DNA from: Croceibacterium soli
Lineage (GTDB): Bacteria; Pseudomonadota; Alphaproteobacteria; Sphingomonadales; Sphingomonadaceae
Assembly (NCBI RefSeq): GCF_009828065.1
Contig: NZ_WTYK01000001.1
Span: forward strand, 62,001 to 126,000
Direction: 5' to 3'
Length of the DNA: 64,000 nucleotides
Shown in pieces: positions 28,391 to 37,279 of this stretch. A model generated the notes under the pieces. It was given only the letters and a program-made list of their open reading frames with translations, was not told the DNA's origin and did not search any database. The position numbers and the translations under genes are program-made. Position 1 is the first letter of the stretch, and each line of letters begins with the position of its first letter.

Positions 28391-29446
28391 TTGATCAAAC
28401 CAGGCGCAACGATCGGCATACTCGGCGGCGGGCAGCTCGGGCGGATGCTGGCGATCGCCGCCGCGCAGCTCGGGTACCGCTGCCACATCTACGCCCCCGA
28501 AGAGGAAAGCGTCGCGGCCGAAGTGAGCGCGGGCTTCACCCGTGCGCCGTGGTCGGACGGTGAGGCACTCGGCACATTCGCCGCCGCCTGCGACGTGGTC
28601 ACGCTCGAGTTCGAAAACGTGCCGGTCGGCCCGCTGGCGGCGATCCCGGCCGCCAAGCTCGCTCCGCCCGCCCGGGCGCTCGAAGTGGCGCAGGACCGGC
28701 TCAAGGAAAAGTGCTTCGCCGAACAGCACGGCGGCCGCCCCGCCCCGTTCGCGCAAGTCGATTCGCCCGCGGATCTCGCCGCAGCTATCGAGCGAATCGG
28801 CACGCCCGGCATCCTCAAGACTCGCCGCGAAGGCTACGACGGCAAAGGCCAGTGGCGCATCGCCGGTCCGGACGAGATCGACGCGCTGGAGCTTCCGGCA
28901 GACGACCTGGTCTACGAAGGCCTGGTCCGCTTCGAAGCCGAGTTCTCTGTCGTGCTGGTCCGGGGGCGCGATGGCGAGGTTCGCTTCTGGGACAGCCCCG
29001 AGAACGTGCATCGCGGCGGCATACTGGCGACGACCACCCTGCCCGCTCCCGACACGGTGACCGAACATGTCGCCGCAGCGCGCGAACTTGCCGGCAAAAT
29101 CGCCGGATCTCTCGACTATGTCGGCGTCATGACCTGCGAGTTCTTCGCCACCGAAGACGGCCCCGTTTTCAACGAGATGGCGCCCCGGGTGCACAACTCC
29201 GGACACTGGACGATCGAGGGCGCGGAGACGAGCCAGTTCGAGAACCACATCCGCGCGATCTGCGGCCTGCCGCTGGGCGACACCGCGACGATTGCCCCGC
29301 GAATCGAAATGGAGAACCTGATCGGCAGCGATGTCGAGCGGGCCGAAGAGATCCTCGCCGAACCGGGCGCGCACCTCCACCTCTACGGCAAGGCCGAGGC
29401 CCGGGACGGACGCAAGATGGGCCATGTGACGAGGCTGGGCCGATGA
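28391..29446 (+). CDS. purK: 5-(carboxyamino)imidazole ribonucleotide synthase
   Basis: ATP-grasp enzyme making N5-CAIR from AIR and bicarbonate. The 351 residues begin with the nucleotide-binding GATIGILGGGQLGRMLAIAA. They contain TLEFENVP, LKTRREGYDGKGQW, NEMAPRVHNSGHWTIEGAET and QFENHIRAICGLPLG. The start codon is TTG at 28391. The stop overlaps folA (ATGA). Confidence 0.97.
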   Translation: MIKPGATIGILGGGQLGRMLAIAAAQLGYRCHIYAPEEESVAAEVSAGFTRAPWSDGEALGTFAAACDVVTLEFENVPVGPLAAIPAAKLAPPARALEVAQDRLKEKCFAEQHGGRPAPFAQVDSPADLAAAIERIGTPGILKTRREGYDGKGQWRIAGPDEIDALELPADDLVYEGLVRFEAEFSVVLVRGRDGEVRFWDSPENVHRGGILATTTLPAPDTVTEHVAAARELAGKIAGSLDYVGVMTCEFFATEDGPVFNEMAPRVHNSGHWTIEGAETSQFENHIRAICGLPLGDTATIAPRIEMENLIGSDVERAEEILAEPGAHLHLYGKAEARDGRKMGHVTRLGR

Positions 29447-29943
29447 GCGGTCGCGAAGTCATCTTCGTCGTGGCCCGCGCCGACGACGGCACGATCGCCA
29501 AGGACGGCCAGGTGCCCTGGCGCATCCGCGAGGACCTGCAGCGGTTCGTCGCCCATACCAAGGGCACGCCGATGATCATGGGCCGCAAGACTTTCGACAG
29601 CCTGCCCGGCCTGCTCCCAGGGCGCCGGCACATCGTGCTGACCCGCAACCGCCAATGGTCGGCCGAGGGCGCCGAAGTCACCCATTCGGTCGACGAGGCG
29701 CTCGCGCTGGCGGGCGACGGCGACATTTCGGTGATCGGCGGGGTCGACATCTTCGACCTGTTCCTGCCGCTCGCCACCCGCATCGAGCTGACCGAAGTCC
29801 ACGAGCACACCGGCGGCGAGGTGATCATGACCTACCCGGGCAGCGACTGGATCGAGACCGCGCGCGAGCACCGCCCGGCCGACGGCAAATGGCCGGCGCA
29901 CAGCTTCGTCACGCTGCGGCGGCGCGGGGAGCCCGCCGCTTGA
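29443..29943 (+). CDS. folA: Dihydrofolate reductase
   Basis: NADPH-dependent reduction of dihydrofolate. The 166 residues contain VARADDGTIAKDGQVPWRIREDL (catalytic acidic region), MIMGRKTFDSLPGLLPGRRH, SVIGGVDIFDLFLPLA and IELTEVHE, in family order. Start ATG overlaps the purK stop and its own stop overlaps the likely ribF start (TTGA), so the three are translated in series. Confidence 0.95.
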   Translation: MSGREVIFVVARADDGTIAKDGQVPWRIREDLQRFVAHTKGTPMIMGRKTFDSLPGLLPGRRHIVLTRNRQWSAEGAEVTHSVDEALALAGDGDISVIGGVDIFDLFLPLATRIELTEVHEHTGGEVIMTYPGSDWIETAREHRPADGKWPAHSFVTLRRRGEPAA

Positions 29944-30869
29944 GGCGACTCGACCACCGCGAGGCCGTGCCCGAAGAGCTGCGCGGCGCGATCCTGGCGC
30001 TGGGCAACTTCGACGGCTTCCACCTGGGCCACCAGGCAGTGGTGCGCGAGGCGGTCGAGTGGGCGCGCAGCGAGGGTCGCCCGGCGATCGTCGCCACGTT
30101 CGATCCGCACCCGGTCCGCCATTTCGCCGCGCACGTTCCTCCGTTCCGCCTGACCACGCTGGAGCAGCGCGAAGAGCTGTTCGCCGCCGCCGGGGCGGAC
30201 GCGATGCTGGTGTTCCACTTCGCCGACGAGCTGGCGCAGACCACGGCTGAGGATTTCATCACCCGCCTGCTCGGCGAGCGGATCGGCGCGGCGGGCGTGG
30301 TGACCGGGCAGGACTTCACCTTCGGGAAGGGCCGCGGCGGCAATATCGAGGTGCTGCGGGAGACCGGCGCGCGGGCCGGGATCGCGGCGCGCGCGGTGGG
30401 GCCGGTGATGGACGGCGGCCGTCCGGTCTCCTCCAGCCGCATCCGCGATTCGCTGAAGGCCGGCGAGTGCGAGGAGGCGGCGCGCCTGCTGACGCGTCCG
30501 TTCGCGATGCGCGGCCCGGTCATCCACGGCGACAAGCGCGGGCGGGAGATCGGCTATCCCACCGCCAACATGGAGCTCGGCGCTTACCTGCGGCCGCGCT
30601 TCGGCATCTACGCCGTCACGGGGCGCATCGTGGCGACAGGGCAGGCGCTGAAGGGCGCCGCCAGCGTCGGCATCCGCCCGATGTTCGATCCGCCGAAGGA
30701 GCTGCTCGAGCCCTATTTCTTCGATTTCTCCGGCGATCTCTATGGGCAGAGCGTGGAAGTCGCTCTGCACCACTTCCTCCGCCCGGAGATGAAGTTCGAG
30801 TCGCTCCGCGCGCTGCAGGCGCAAATGGCCGAGGATTGCGACGAGGCGCGGCGGCTGCTGGAAGGCTGA
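29940..30869 (+). CDS. ribF: Bifunctional riboflavin kinase/FAD synthetase
   Basis: Makes FMN and then FAD. The 309 residues comprise an N-terminal nucleotidyltransferase domain (LGNFDGFHLGHQAVV, FDPHPVRHF, VTGQDFTFGKGRGGN, SSSRIRDSLKAGE) and a C-terminal kinase domain (GDKRGREIGYPTANME, FGIYAV, ASVGIRPMFD). The TTG at 29940 overlapping the folA stop is chosen; a GTG at 29967 is the alternative. It supplies FAD that the ETF and other flavoproteins in the window need, though distance argues against co-regulation. Confidence 0.94.
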   Translation: MRRLDHREAVPEELRGAILALGNFDGFHLGHQAVVREAVEWARSEGRPAIVATFDPHPVRHFAAHVPPFRLTTLEQREELFAAAGADAMLVFHFADELAQTTAEDFITRLLGERIGAAGVVTGQDFTFGKGRGGNIEVLRETGARAGIAARAVGPVMDGGRPVSSSRIRDSLKAGECEEAARLLTRPFAMRGPVIHGDKRGREIGYPTANMELGAYLRPRFGIYAVTGRIVATGQALKGAASVGIRPMFDPPKELLEPYFFDFSGDLYGQSVEVALHHFLRPEMKFESLRALQAQMAEDCDEARRLLEG

Positions 30870-30913
30870 AACACTTTCCTACACGGCCAGATTGATCTAG
30901 CGGCGCTGACGAT

Positions 30914-33895
30914 ATGCCCGAACAGCGCGACTATCGCCCGACGGTCTTCCTGCCGAAGACCGATTTCCCGATGAAAGCCGGCCTTCCGCAGAAGGAGCCG
31001 GGCATTCTCGCGCGCTGGGAATCCGAGAGGATCTACGAGCAAGTGCGGGCTGCCCGGAAGGGGCGCGAGACGTTCGTGCTGCATGACGGCCCGCCTTACG
31101 CCAACGGCGACATGCACATCGGCCACGCGCTGAACCACGTGCTGAAGGACATGGTCGTGCGCACGCAGACCCTGCTCGGCAAGGACGCGCCTTACGTGCC
31201 CGGATGGGACTGCCACGGCCTGCCGATCGAGTGGAAGGTCGAGGAACAGTACCGCAAGAAGAAGCTCGACAAGGACCAGGTCCCGGCGAAGGAGTTCCGC
31301 GCCGAATGCCGCGCCTACGCCCAGCAATGGGTCGACGTGCAGCGCGAGCAGCTGAAGCGCCTCGGCATCAACGGGGACTGGGACAATCCCTACCTGACGA
31401 TGCAGTTCGACAGCGAGGCGACCATCGTCGCCGAGCTGCTCAAGTTCGCCACCAGCGGCCAGCTTTATCGCGGCGCCAAGCCGGTGATGTGGAGCCCGGT
31501 CGAAAAGACCGCGCTGGCCGAAGCCGAAGTCGAGTACGAGGACATCGTCTCGACGCAGATCGACGTGGCGTTCGAGATCGTCGCAAGCCCGATCCCCGAG
31601 CTGGTCGGGGCCCATGCGGTAATCTGGACGACGACGCCGTGGACGATCCCGGTGAACCAGGCTTTGGCTTATGGGCCGGACGTTCTCTACGGCCTCTACA
31701 AGCATGAGGACGGCCGCAGCTATCTCCTCGCGGCCGAACTGAGAGACCAAGTCAGCCAACGTTGGTTGAAGGATGAAGGCGAGATTGCGACCTGGTACGG
31801 GCGCGAACTCGCCGGCACCGTCGCCCGCCACCCGATCTACAACTATCTTCGTCATTCCGGCGAAGGCCGGAATCCATCTCTCCCCTCGAGCGACGGTCCC
31901 GGCGGCGCGATGGACCCCGGCCTTCGCCGGGGTGACGAAGGGTGTGGGAGTGACGAAGGGTGCCCGGGTGACGAAGAGTGGGAGCGCGCGCTTCAGTTTT
32001 ACGCGGCCCCTCGCCCGTTCCTCCCGGGCCCGTTCGTCACCACCGACAGCGGCACGGGCCTGGTCCACATGGCGCCGGACCACGGGGAGGACGACTTCGA
32101 GCTGTGCCGCGCGAACGGCCTGCTGCCGCAGTTCGTGGTCGAGGCGGACGGGCGTTACCGCGACAACTGGCCGTGGCTGCCGCGCACCGACGCACGCTCG
32201 CTGAGCGTGATCAACCCGAAGTTCAACGCGCCCGACGGGCCGGTCTGCTCGGACCTGCGCGAGGCGGGCGCTCTCCTCAGCGCGTCCACCGATTATCGGC
32301 ACAGCTATCCACACAGCTGGCGTTCCAAAGCCAAGGTGATCTTCCGCTGCACGCCGCAGTGGTTCGTGCCGATGGATCGGCCGATCGACCGGCAGATCCC
32401 CCTTTGCGATGCCGAGGAAGCGATCCGGTCCGAGCAGGGCCAGAACCATACGTTGCGGCAGATCGCCATGGCGGAGATCGACCGCGTGCGCTTCGTGCCG
32501 GAGAAAGGCCGCAACCGCATCGGTTCGATGGTCGAGGGGCGGCCGGACTGGGTGCTTTCGCGCCAGCGCGCCTGGGGCGTGCCGATCACGCTGTTCGTGG
32601 ACCGCGAGAGCGGCCATTACCTGGTCGATCCCGAGGTCAACACCCGCATCGTGGAAGCCGTCCGCAAGGAAGGCGTCGACGCCTGGAGCGACGAGAACGC
32701 GCAGGCGCTGCTTGGCGACAAGTACAAGGCCGAGGCTTACGAGCGGGTCGTCGACATCCTCGACGTGTGGTTCGATTCCGGTTCGACACACGCCTTCGTG
32801 CTCGAAAGCGGGCGCTGGCCGGACCTGAAGTGGCCGGCCGACCTCTATCTCGAAGGGTCCGACCAGCATCGCGGCTGGTTCCAGTCCTCGCTGCTGGAAA
32901 GCTGCGCCACGCGCGGCCGCGCGCCTTACGACGCCGTGCTGACCCACGGCTTTACGATGGCCAGCGACGGCAAGAAGATGTCGAAGAGCCTCGGCAACAC
33001 CGTCGATCCCATCAAGGTCATGGAGCAGTACGGGGCCGACATCATCCGCCTCTGGGCGCTGACTGTCGACTTCACCGAAGATCACCGGATCGGCGACGAG
33101 ATCCTCAAGGGAGTCGCCGACCAGTATCGTAAGCTGCGCAACACCTTCCGCTACCTGCTCGGCGCGCTCGACGGGTTCGACGAGGCGGAGCGTCTCGGCG
33201 TGGACGAGATGCCGGAGCTGGAGCGCTATGTCCTGGCTCTGCTGGGGCAGTTCGATGCGACCCTCCGCACGGCGGTCGCGGATTTCGACTTCAACACCTA
33301 CGTCCGCGCGCTGACCGAGTTCTGCAACGAAGACCTGTCGGCGTTCTTCTTCGATATCCGCAAGGATTCGCTCTACTGCGACGCGCCGGACGATGCCGGC
33401 CGCCGCGCCTACCGCACGGTGCTCGACACGCTGTTTCATGCGCTGGTGCGCTATGCCGCGCCGGTCCTGGTGTTCACCACCGAGGAAGTCTGGGCCAGCC
33501 GCTATCCCGATGGCGGCAGCGTTCACGTACTCGAGTGGCCGGAGGTGCCGGGCGCCCAAGCCGATGTGGCCCTCTGGGACCAGCTTCGCGCGCTGCGCGA
33601 GAAGGTCACCGAGGCGATCGAGCCGCTGCGGCGTGAGAAGATCGTGCGCTCCAGCCTCGAGGCCGAAGTGACCGTGCCGGCCAGCCTCGTGCCGGAAGGG
33701 TTCTCCGACGCGGACCTCGCCGAGCTGTTCATCAGCGGGGCGGTGACCCGCGGCGACGGCCCGGAGATCGAGGTCTGCAAGTCGGGGGACGACAAGTGCG
33801 GGCGTTGCTGGCGCCTGCTGCCCGAAGTGACTGAGGATGGAGCGCTGTGCGATCGCTGCAGCACCGTCGTCGCCGAGATGGACGCGCTGGCGTGA
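30914..33895 (+). CDS. ileS: Isoleucyl-tRNA synthetase with an in-frame repeat insertion
   Basis: Class I synthetase; 993 residues. HIGH-type motif in GDMHIGHALNH, WDCHGLPIEWKVE, editing-domain landmarks TTTPWTIPVNQA and GTGLVHMAPDHGEDDFE, KMSKS in GKKMSKSLGNTVDP, and a C-terminal zinc finger (CGRCWR ... CDRCS). Residues 313-355 are an extra Gly/Asp/Glu/Arg/Pro-rich stretch inside the CP1 editing domain. They are encoded by a palindromic repeat with three 18-bp tandem units at its end; without them the protein would be about 950 residues. The frame is unbroken. The stop overlaps lspA (GTGA). Confidence 0.96.
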   Translation: MPEQRDYRPTVFLPKTDFPMKAGLPQKEPGILARWESERIYEQVRAARKGRETFVLHDGPPYANGDMHIGHALNHVLKDMVVRTQTLLGKDAPYVPGWDCHGLPIEWKVEEQYRKKKLDKDQVPAKEFRAECRAYAQQWVDVQREQLKRLGINGDWDNPYLTMQFDSEATIVAELLKFATSGQLYRGAKPVMWSPVEKTALAEAEVEYEDIVSTQIDVAFEIVASPIPELVGAHAVIWTTTPWTIPVNQALAYGPDVLYGLYKHEDGRSYLLAAELRDQVSQRWLKDEGEIATWYGRELAGTVARHPIYNYLRHSGEGRNPSLPSSDGPGGAMDPGLRRGDEGCGSDEGCPGDEEWERALQFYAAPRPFLPGPFVTTDSGTGLVHMAPDHGEDDFELCRANGLLPQFVVEADGRYRDNWPWLPRTDARSLSVINPKFNAPDGPVCSDLREAGALLSASTDYRHSYPHSWRSKAKVIFRCTPQWFVPMDRPIDRQIPLCDAEEAIRSEQGQNHTLRQIAMAEIDRVRFVPEKGRNRIGSMVEGRPDWVLSRQRAWGVPITLFVDRESGHYLVDPEVNTRIVEAVRKEGVDAWSDENAQALLGDKYKAEAYERVVDILDVWFDSGSTHAFVLESGRWPDLKWPADLYLEGSDQHRGWFQSSLLESCATRGRAPYDAVLTHGFTMASDGKKMSKSLGNTVDPIKVMEQYGADIIRLWALTVDFTEDHRIGDEILKGVADQYRKLRNTFRYLLGALDGFDEAERLGVDEMPELERYVLALLGQFDATLRTAVADFDFNTYVRALTEFCNEDLSAFFFDIRKDSLYCDAPDDAGRRAYRTVLDTLFHALVRYAAPVLVFTTEEVWASRYPDGGSVHVLEWPEVPGAQADVALWDQLRALREKVTEAIEPLRREKIVRSSLEAEVTVPASLVPEGFSDADLAELFISGAVTRGDGPEIEVCKSGDDKCGRCWRLLPEVTEDGALCDRCSTVVAEMDALA
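31850..31981. repeat. Palindromic element plus 18-bp tandem repeats inside ileS (family D)
   Basis: Left arm CGTCATTCCGGCGAAGGCCG, right arm CCCCGGCCTTCGCCGGGGTG, mutually inverted over about 90 bp. After the right arm, GTGACGAAG recurs at 31932, 31950 and 31968, an exact 18-bp period, giving the peptide series GDEGCG/SDEGCP/GDEEW. The total insertion is about 129 bp, a multiple of three. Confidence 0.9.
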
Positions 33896-34437
33896 CGCAG
33901 GGCGCGCGCAATCGCACGATCGGCTTCGCCATCGCGGCGCTGATCCTGGCGGCGGACCAGTTCACCAAGTGGCTGGTCGATGGGCCGCTGGCGATGCGGC
34001 TTGGCGATTCGATGGAACTGCTGCCGTTCTTCAACTTCACGCGTACGCACAATTATGGCGTGTCGCTCGGCATGTTCAGCGCCACTTCGCCGGGGATGCG
34101 CTGGGCGCTGGTGGCGCTGACCTGCGGCATCGCGCTCGCGGTGACCGTATGGATGCTGCGCGAGCGCAAGCTGGGCGACATCGCGGCACTGGCGCTGGTG
34201 CTCGGCGGCGCGGCGGGCAATATCCTCGACCGGGCGCGCTTCGGCTATGTGCTCGACTTCGCGGACCTGCACATCGGCGAGTTCCGTCCGTTCCTGATCT
34301 TCAACGTCGCCGACGCGGCAATCACCATCGGGGTGCTGATAATCCTTGCCCGCTCGTTGTTCATGCGCGAGAAACCCGACGATACGCAGAGCCAGCCCCC
34401 GGAACACCAGGCGGACAAAGCCGCGGAGACCCATTGA
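33892..34437 (+). CDS. lspA: Lipoprotein signal peptidase (signal peptidase II)
   Basis: Inner-membrane aspartyl protease that cleaves prolipoproteins before the lipidated cysteine. The 181 residues include four transmembrane helices, LILAADQFTKWLV, FFNFTRTHNYGVSLGMFS, and both catalytic aspartates in AAGNILDRARFGYVLDF and FNVADAAITIG. The GTG start at 33892 overlaps the ileS stop; the longer frame upstream is inside ileS and is rejected. The stop shares a base with the next lipoprotein gene (TGATG). Confidence 0.95.
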   Translation: MTQGARNRTIGFAIAALILAADQFTKWLVDGPLAMRLGDSMELLPFFNFTRTHNYGVSLGMFSATSPGMRWALVALTCGIALAVTVWMLRERKLGDIAALALVLGGAAGNILDRARFGYVLDFADLHIGEFRPFLIFNVADAAITIGVLIILARSLFMREKPDDTQSQPPEHQADKAAETH

Positions 34438-34850
34438 TGCGCATTCTTACCTCTAGCACCCTGCTGATCGCCGGTGCCGCCATGCTCGCTTCGTGCGGCA
34501 CCGGCGGCGGCATCCTCAATCGGGAGCGGCCGGACGAGTTCGCCGTGCAGCGCCAGGCGCCACTGGTCGTGCCGCCGGAATTCCAGATCGTGCCCCCCGC
34601 TCCCGGCGCGCCGCGCCCGGCGGAGGGCACCGCAGCCCAGCAGGCGCTGCAGGCCCTGTTCGGCGGACCCGCCCCGCGCAGTGCGGTCGAGACGAGCGCG
34701 CTCGACCGCGCCGGCGCGGCGGCGCCCGGGATCCGTTCGTCGGTCGGCGATCCGGCGACCAACACGGTCGACAAGGGTTCCACCACCCAAACGATCCTGG
34801 CCGCGCCCGAAGGCGACGGCCCGGCAGCCGCGGCCAGCATTCCTTCCTGA
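34437..34850 (+). CDS. bamF: BamF-type (DUF3035) outer-membrane assembly lipoprotein
   Basis: 137-residue lipoprotein: signal peptide with lipobox LASC (in GAAMLASCGTGGG), then the DUF3035 signature ILNRERPDEFAVQRQAPLVV PPEF, followed by a proline/alanine-rich disordered tail. DUF3035 proteins are the BamF subunit of the outer-membrane beta-barrel assembly machine in alphaproteobacteria. It is translationally coupled to lspA, the protease that matures it. Confidence 0.85.
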   Translation: MRILTSSTLLIAGAAMLASCGTGGGILNRERPDEFAVQRQAPLVVPPEFQIVPPAPGAPRPAEGTAAQQALQALFGGPAPRSAVETSALDRAGAAAPGIRSSVGDPATNTVDKGSTTQTILAAPEGDGPAAAASIPS

Positions 34851-35077
34851 TCTTGCGAGCGCCCATCCGGGCGCTCGTCCTCGCTGCTATTCCCTCCGCC
34901 TGACTGCGTCAGGCTGCGGGCGGCCGTTCGGCCTCGCGGTACACTGGTGGGGGACCGGATCATCGCTCTACAGCAGAGGCTTGGCATAGCTCGGGCTGCG
35001 ACCAGCAGCCCGCAAGCGCGAACGCGCGCCCGCAGCCGCCCCGCAGCGTAGCGAAGGGAACAGCGGCGAGGAAAAAT
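34851..35077. other. Intergenic stretch between bamF and the CNNM gene
   Basis: 227 bp between convergent genes. It starts with a hairpin GAGCGCCC-ATCC-GGGCGCTC at 34857-34876, without a T-run but possibly terminating bamF. GC-rich sequence with several short inverted repeats follows. No coding frame with homology is seen. It does not match any of the repeat families elsewhere in the window. Confidence 0.4.
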
Positions 35078-36373
35078 CTAGGAGTGCTGGCTGACCAGCA
35101 GCTTGTCGATCTTGCGGCCGTCCATGTCGACGACTTCGAAGCGCCAGCCCTGGTCGGTGAAGCTTTCGCCTTCGACCGGCAGCTTCTTCAGCATGAACAG
35201 CACGTAGCCCGCGGCGGTGGCGAACTCGCGCGCCTCGGGCAGGTCGAGTCCGAGCCGCTCGGCGAAAGCGTCGGCCGACATGGCGCCGGCGATCAGCAGC
35301 GACCCATCGTCGCGCTCGACCAGTTCCGGCTCGTCGCCCGGATCCTGGTGGCTGGCGAACGTCCCGGCGATCGCCGAGAGCACGTCGGCCGGGGTGACGA
35401 TGCCGTCCAGGTGGCCGTATTCGTCGTGCACCATGACCATGCCGGTGCCGGAGCTCTGCAAGATGCGGAGCGCGTCCATCGCATCGAGCTGGTCGGGCAC
35501 GACCTCCGCCTTGCGCATCAGCCGGGCAAGCCGCACCGGCCGGCCAGCGAGCAGCAGCGCGAGCACTTCGCGCACTTTGACCACGCCGACGACGCGGTCG
35601 ACCGATCCGTCCGCCACGGGCAGCAGCGAATGGGGCGAGCCTTCGATCGTGGCGCGGATTTCCGCGTCGCTGGCGCCCTGGTCGATCCAGTCGATCTCCG
35701 TACGCGGGGTCATCAGTTCGCGCACGGGGCGGTCGGCCAGCCGCATGATGCCGGACAGGATCGCCCGTTCGCCTTCCTCGATCACGCCGGAGCGGGTGGC
35801 CTCGGCGAAGATCATCTGCAGTTCCTCGGCGGTGAGCCGGTGCTCCCCGCGATGGCGCACGCCGATGGCGCTCATGATCGCGTTGGAGGAGGCGTCGAGC
35901 ACCCAGACGAGCGGCGCCGCTGCTTTCGCCAGGATGGCCATCGGCCGGGCCATGACCAGGGCGATCGGGATCGCCTTGCGCAGGGCGACCTGCTTCGGCA
36001 CCAGTTCGCCGATCACCAGGCTGAAGTACGTCGTCAAGGCGATGACCAGGGCGAACCCCGCCGTATCGGCGGATTCGGCCGGCACCCCAAGCGCGGCCAG
36101 CCGCTCGCCCACCGGCCCGCCGAGAGTCGCGCCCGAGTAGGCGCCGGCGATGATGCCCACCAGCGTGATGCCGATCTGCACAGTGGAGAGGAACTTGCCG
36201 GGATCCGCGGCCAGCGCCAGCGCGGTCCTGGCGCCGCCGCTGCCGCGTTCGGCCGCCATTTTCAACTGCGCGGTGCGGGCGGAAACGATCGCCAGTTCCG
36301 ACATCGAGAAGACCCCGTTGATCAGGATCAGGCCGGCAAGGATGGCGAGGTCGAACCAGGGGAATGGGGACAT
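35078..36373 (-). CDS. CNNM/CBS-domain membrane protein (hemolysin/CorC family)
   Basis: 431 residues: an N-terminal CNNM (DUF21) domain with helices from about 8 to 150 (LAILAGLILINGVFSMSELA; SLVIGELVPKQVAL), a CBS pair (MTPRTEIDWIDQG ... VMVHDEYGHLDGIVTPADVL), and a C-terminal CorC/HlyC domain (DQGWRFEVVDMDGRKIDKLLV). Members act in magnesium or cobalt transport and in membrane homeostasis; the old hemolysin name is not evidence of toxicity. It stands alone on the minus strand. Confidence 0.92.
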   Translation of the reverse strand: MSPFPWFDLAILAGLILINGVFSMSELAIVSARTAQLKMAAERGSGGARTALALAADPGKFLSTVQIGITLVGIIAGAYSGATLGGPVGERLAALGVPAESADTAGFALVIALTTYFSLVIGELVPKQVALRKAIPIALVMARPMAILAKAAAPLVWVLDASSNAIMSAIGVRHRGEHRLTAEELQMIFAEATRSGVIEEGERAILSGIMRLADRPVRELMTPRTEIDWIDQGASDAEIRATIEGSPHSLLPVADGSVDRVVGVVKVREVLALLLAGRPVRLARLMRKAEVVPDQLDAMDALRILQSSGTGMVMVHDEYGHLDGIVTPADVLSAIAGTFASHQDPGDEPELVERDDGSLLIAGAMSADAFAERLGLDLPEAREFATAAGYVLFMLKKLPVEGESFTDQGWRFEVVDMDGRKIDKLLVSQHS

Positions 36374-36515
36374 GTCTGATCGCGCGCTAGCAGATTGGAG
36401 GGGGCAGGCGAAGGGCCATCGGAACGTCGAGGGTATTGAGACGTTGTAACTCGGCAGAAGGTGCTTTTGCGCCCATATCCGGACGTCCTGTTCACTGCTG
36501 AGGATGAATCATAAC

Positions 36516-37199
36516 ATGAAAATGTCCCGCTACTTCGTTTCGGGCCTTGCAGCGGTTTCGCTTCTCGGCCTTTCCGCCTGCGTCACCGACCCCAATACCG
36601 GCGAGCGGAAGATTTCCCGCACCGCGATCGGCGGGCTGGGCGGCGCGGCCGCAGGCTACCTGCTGGGTGGCATCATCGGCGGCAAGACTGCCCGGATCGT
36701 GGGCGCCGGCATCGGCGGCGTGGCCGGCGGCGTGGTCGGCTACCAGATGGACCAGCAGATCAAGGAGCTGAAGGAATCGACCTCCGGCACCGGCGTGGAC
36801 GTCAGCGAGATCCCGGGTGAGGACGCGTTCCTCGTCAACCTGCCGGACGTGACGTTCGCCACCGGCAGCACCGTGATCAGCCCGACGTTCCAGGCGACGC
36901 TGAACCAGGTCGCCGACAGCATGGTCCGCTATCCCAACAGCCTGATCGACGTCTACGGCCACACGGACACGGTCGGCTCTACGGCGAGCAACCAGCGCCT
37001 GTCGGAAGAGCGCGCCCGCGCGGTCACGAACTACCTGGTCAGCCGCGGCGTCACCTCCAGCCGCATCCGCTGGCAGGGCTTCGGCGAGACGCAGCTGAGG
37101 GTGCAGACCGGCGACAACGTCAACGAGCCGCTGAATCGCCGCGTGGAGATCAAGGTCATGCCGATCTCGCAGGAAGAAGCCGCCGCCGCGCGCAACTGA
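36516..37199 (+). CDS. OmpA-family lipoprotein with glycine-zipper segment
   Basis: 227 residues: a lipoprotein signal peptide ending LLGLSAC (Cys about 22), a glycine-zipper region (GGLGGAAAGYLLGGIIGG), then an OmpA peptidoglycan-binding domain (VTFATGSTVISPTFQ, YGHTDTVGSTASNQRLSEER). The last third matches the OmpA C-domain consensus including RRVEIKV. It probably ties the outer membrane to peptidoglycan. The ATG at 36516 has AGGA at a better distance than the ATG at 36504. A good terminator follows. Confidence 0.9.
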   Translation: MKMSRYFVSGLAAVSLLGLSACVTDPNTGERKISRTAIGGLGGAAAGYLLGGIIGGKTARIVGAGIGGVAGGVVGYQMDQQIKELKESTSGTGVDVSEIPGEDAFLVNLPDVTFATGSTVISPTFQATLNQVADSMVRYPNSLIDVYGHTDTVGSTASNQRLSEERARAVTNYLVSRGVTSSRIRWQGFGETQLRVQTGDNVNEPLNRRVEIKVMPISQEEAAAARN

Positions 37200-37228
37200 T
37201 CGCGACGATCCGTTCACAGCGAGCGGAA

Positions 37229-37263
37229 GGGGGCCGGTCCGAAAGGGCCGGCCCCTTTTTTTG
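37229..37263 (+). terminator. Intrinsic terminator after the OmpA-like gene
   Basis: GGGGCCGGTCC-GAAA-GGGCCGGCCCC forms an 11-bp stem with one G-U pair and a GNRA-like loop, followed by seven T. It starts about 30 bp after the stop codon. It may serve the convergent CysQ-like gene less well, since no A-run precedes it. Confidence 0.9.
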
Positions 37264-37279
37264 TGCGCCGGCCGGCGGG

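Noticed and set aside
33837-34436. Upstream extension of the bamF frame through lspA
   Set aside because: It is the shadow frame of lspA; the lipoprotein signal peptide begins at the ATG at 34437.
35078-36373. Hemolysin toxin
   Set aside because: The family name is historical; the domain order is CNNM-CBS-CorC, a transport-related protein.
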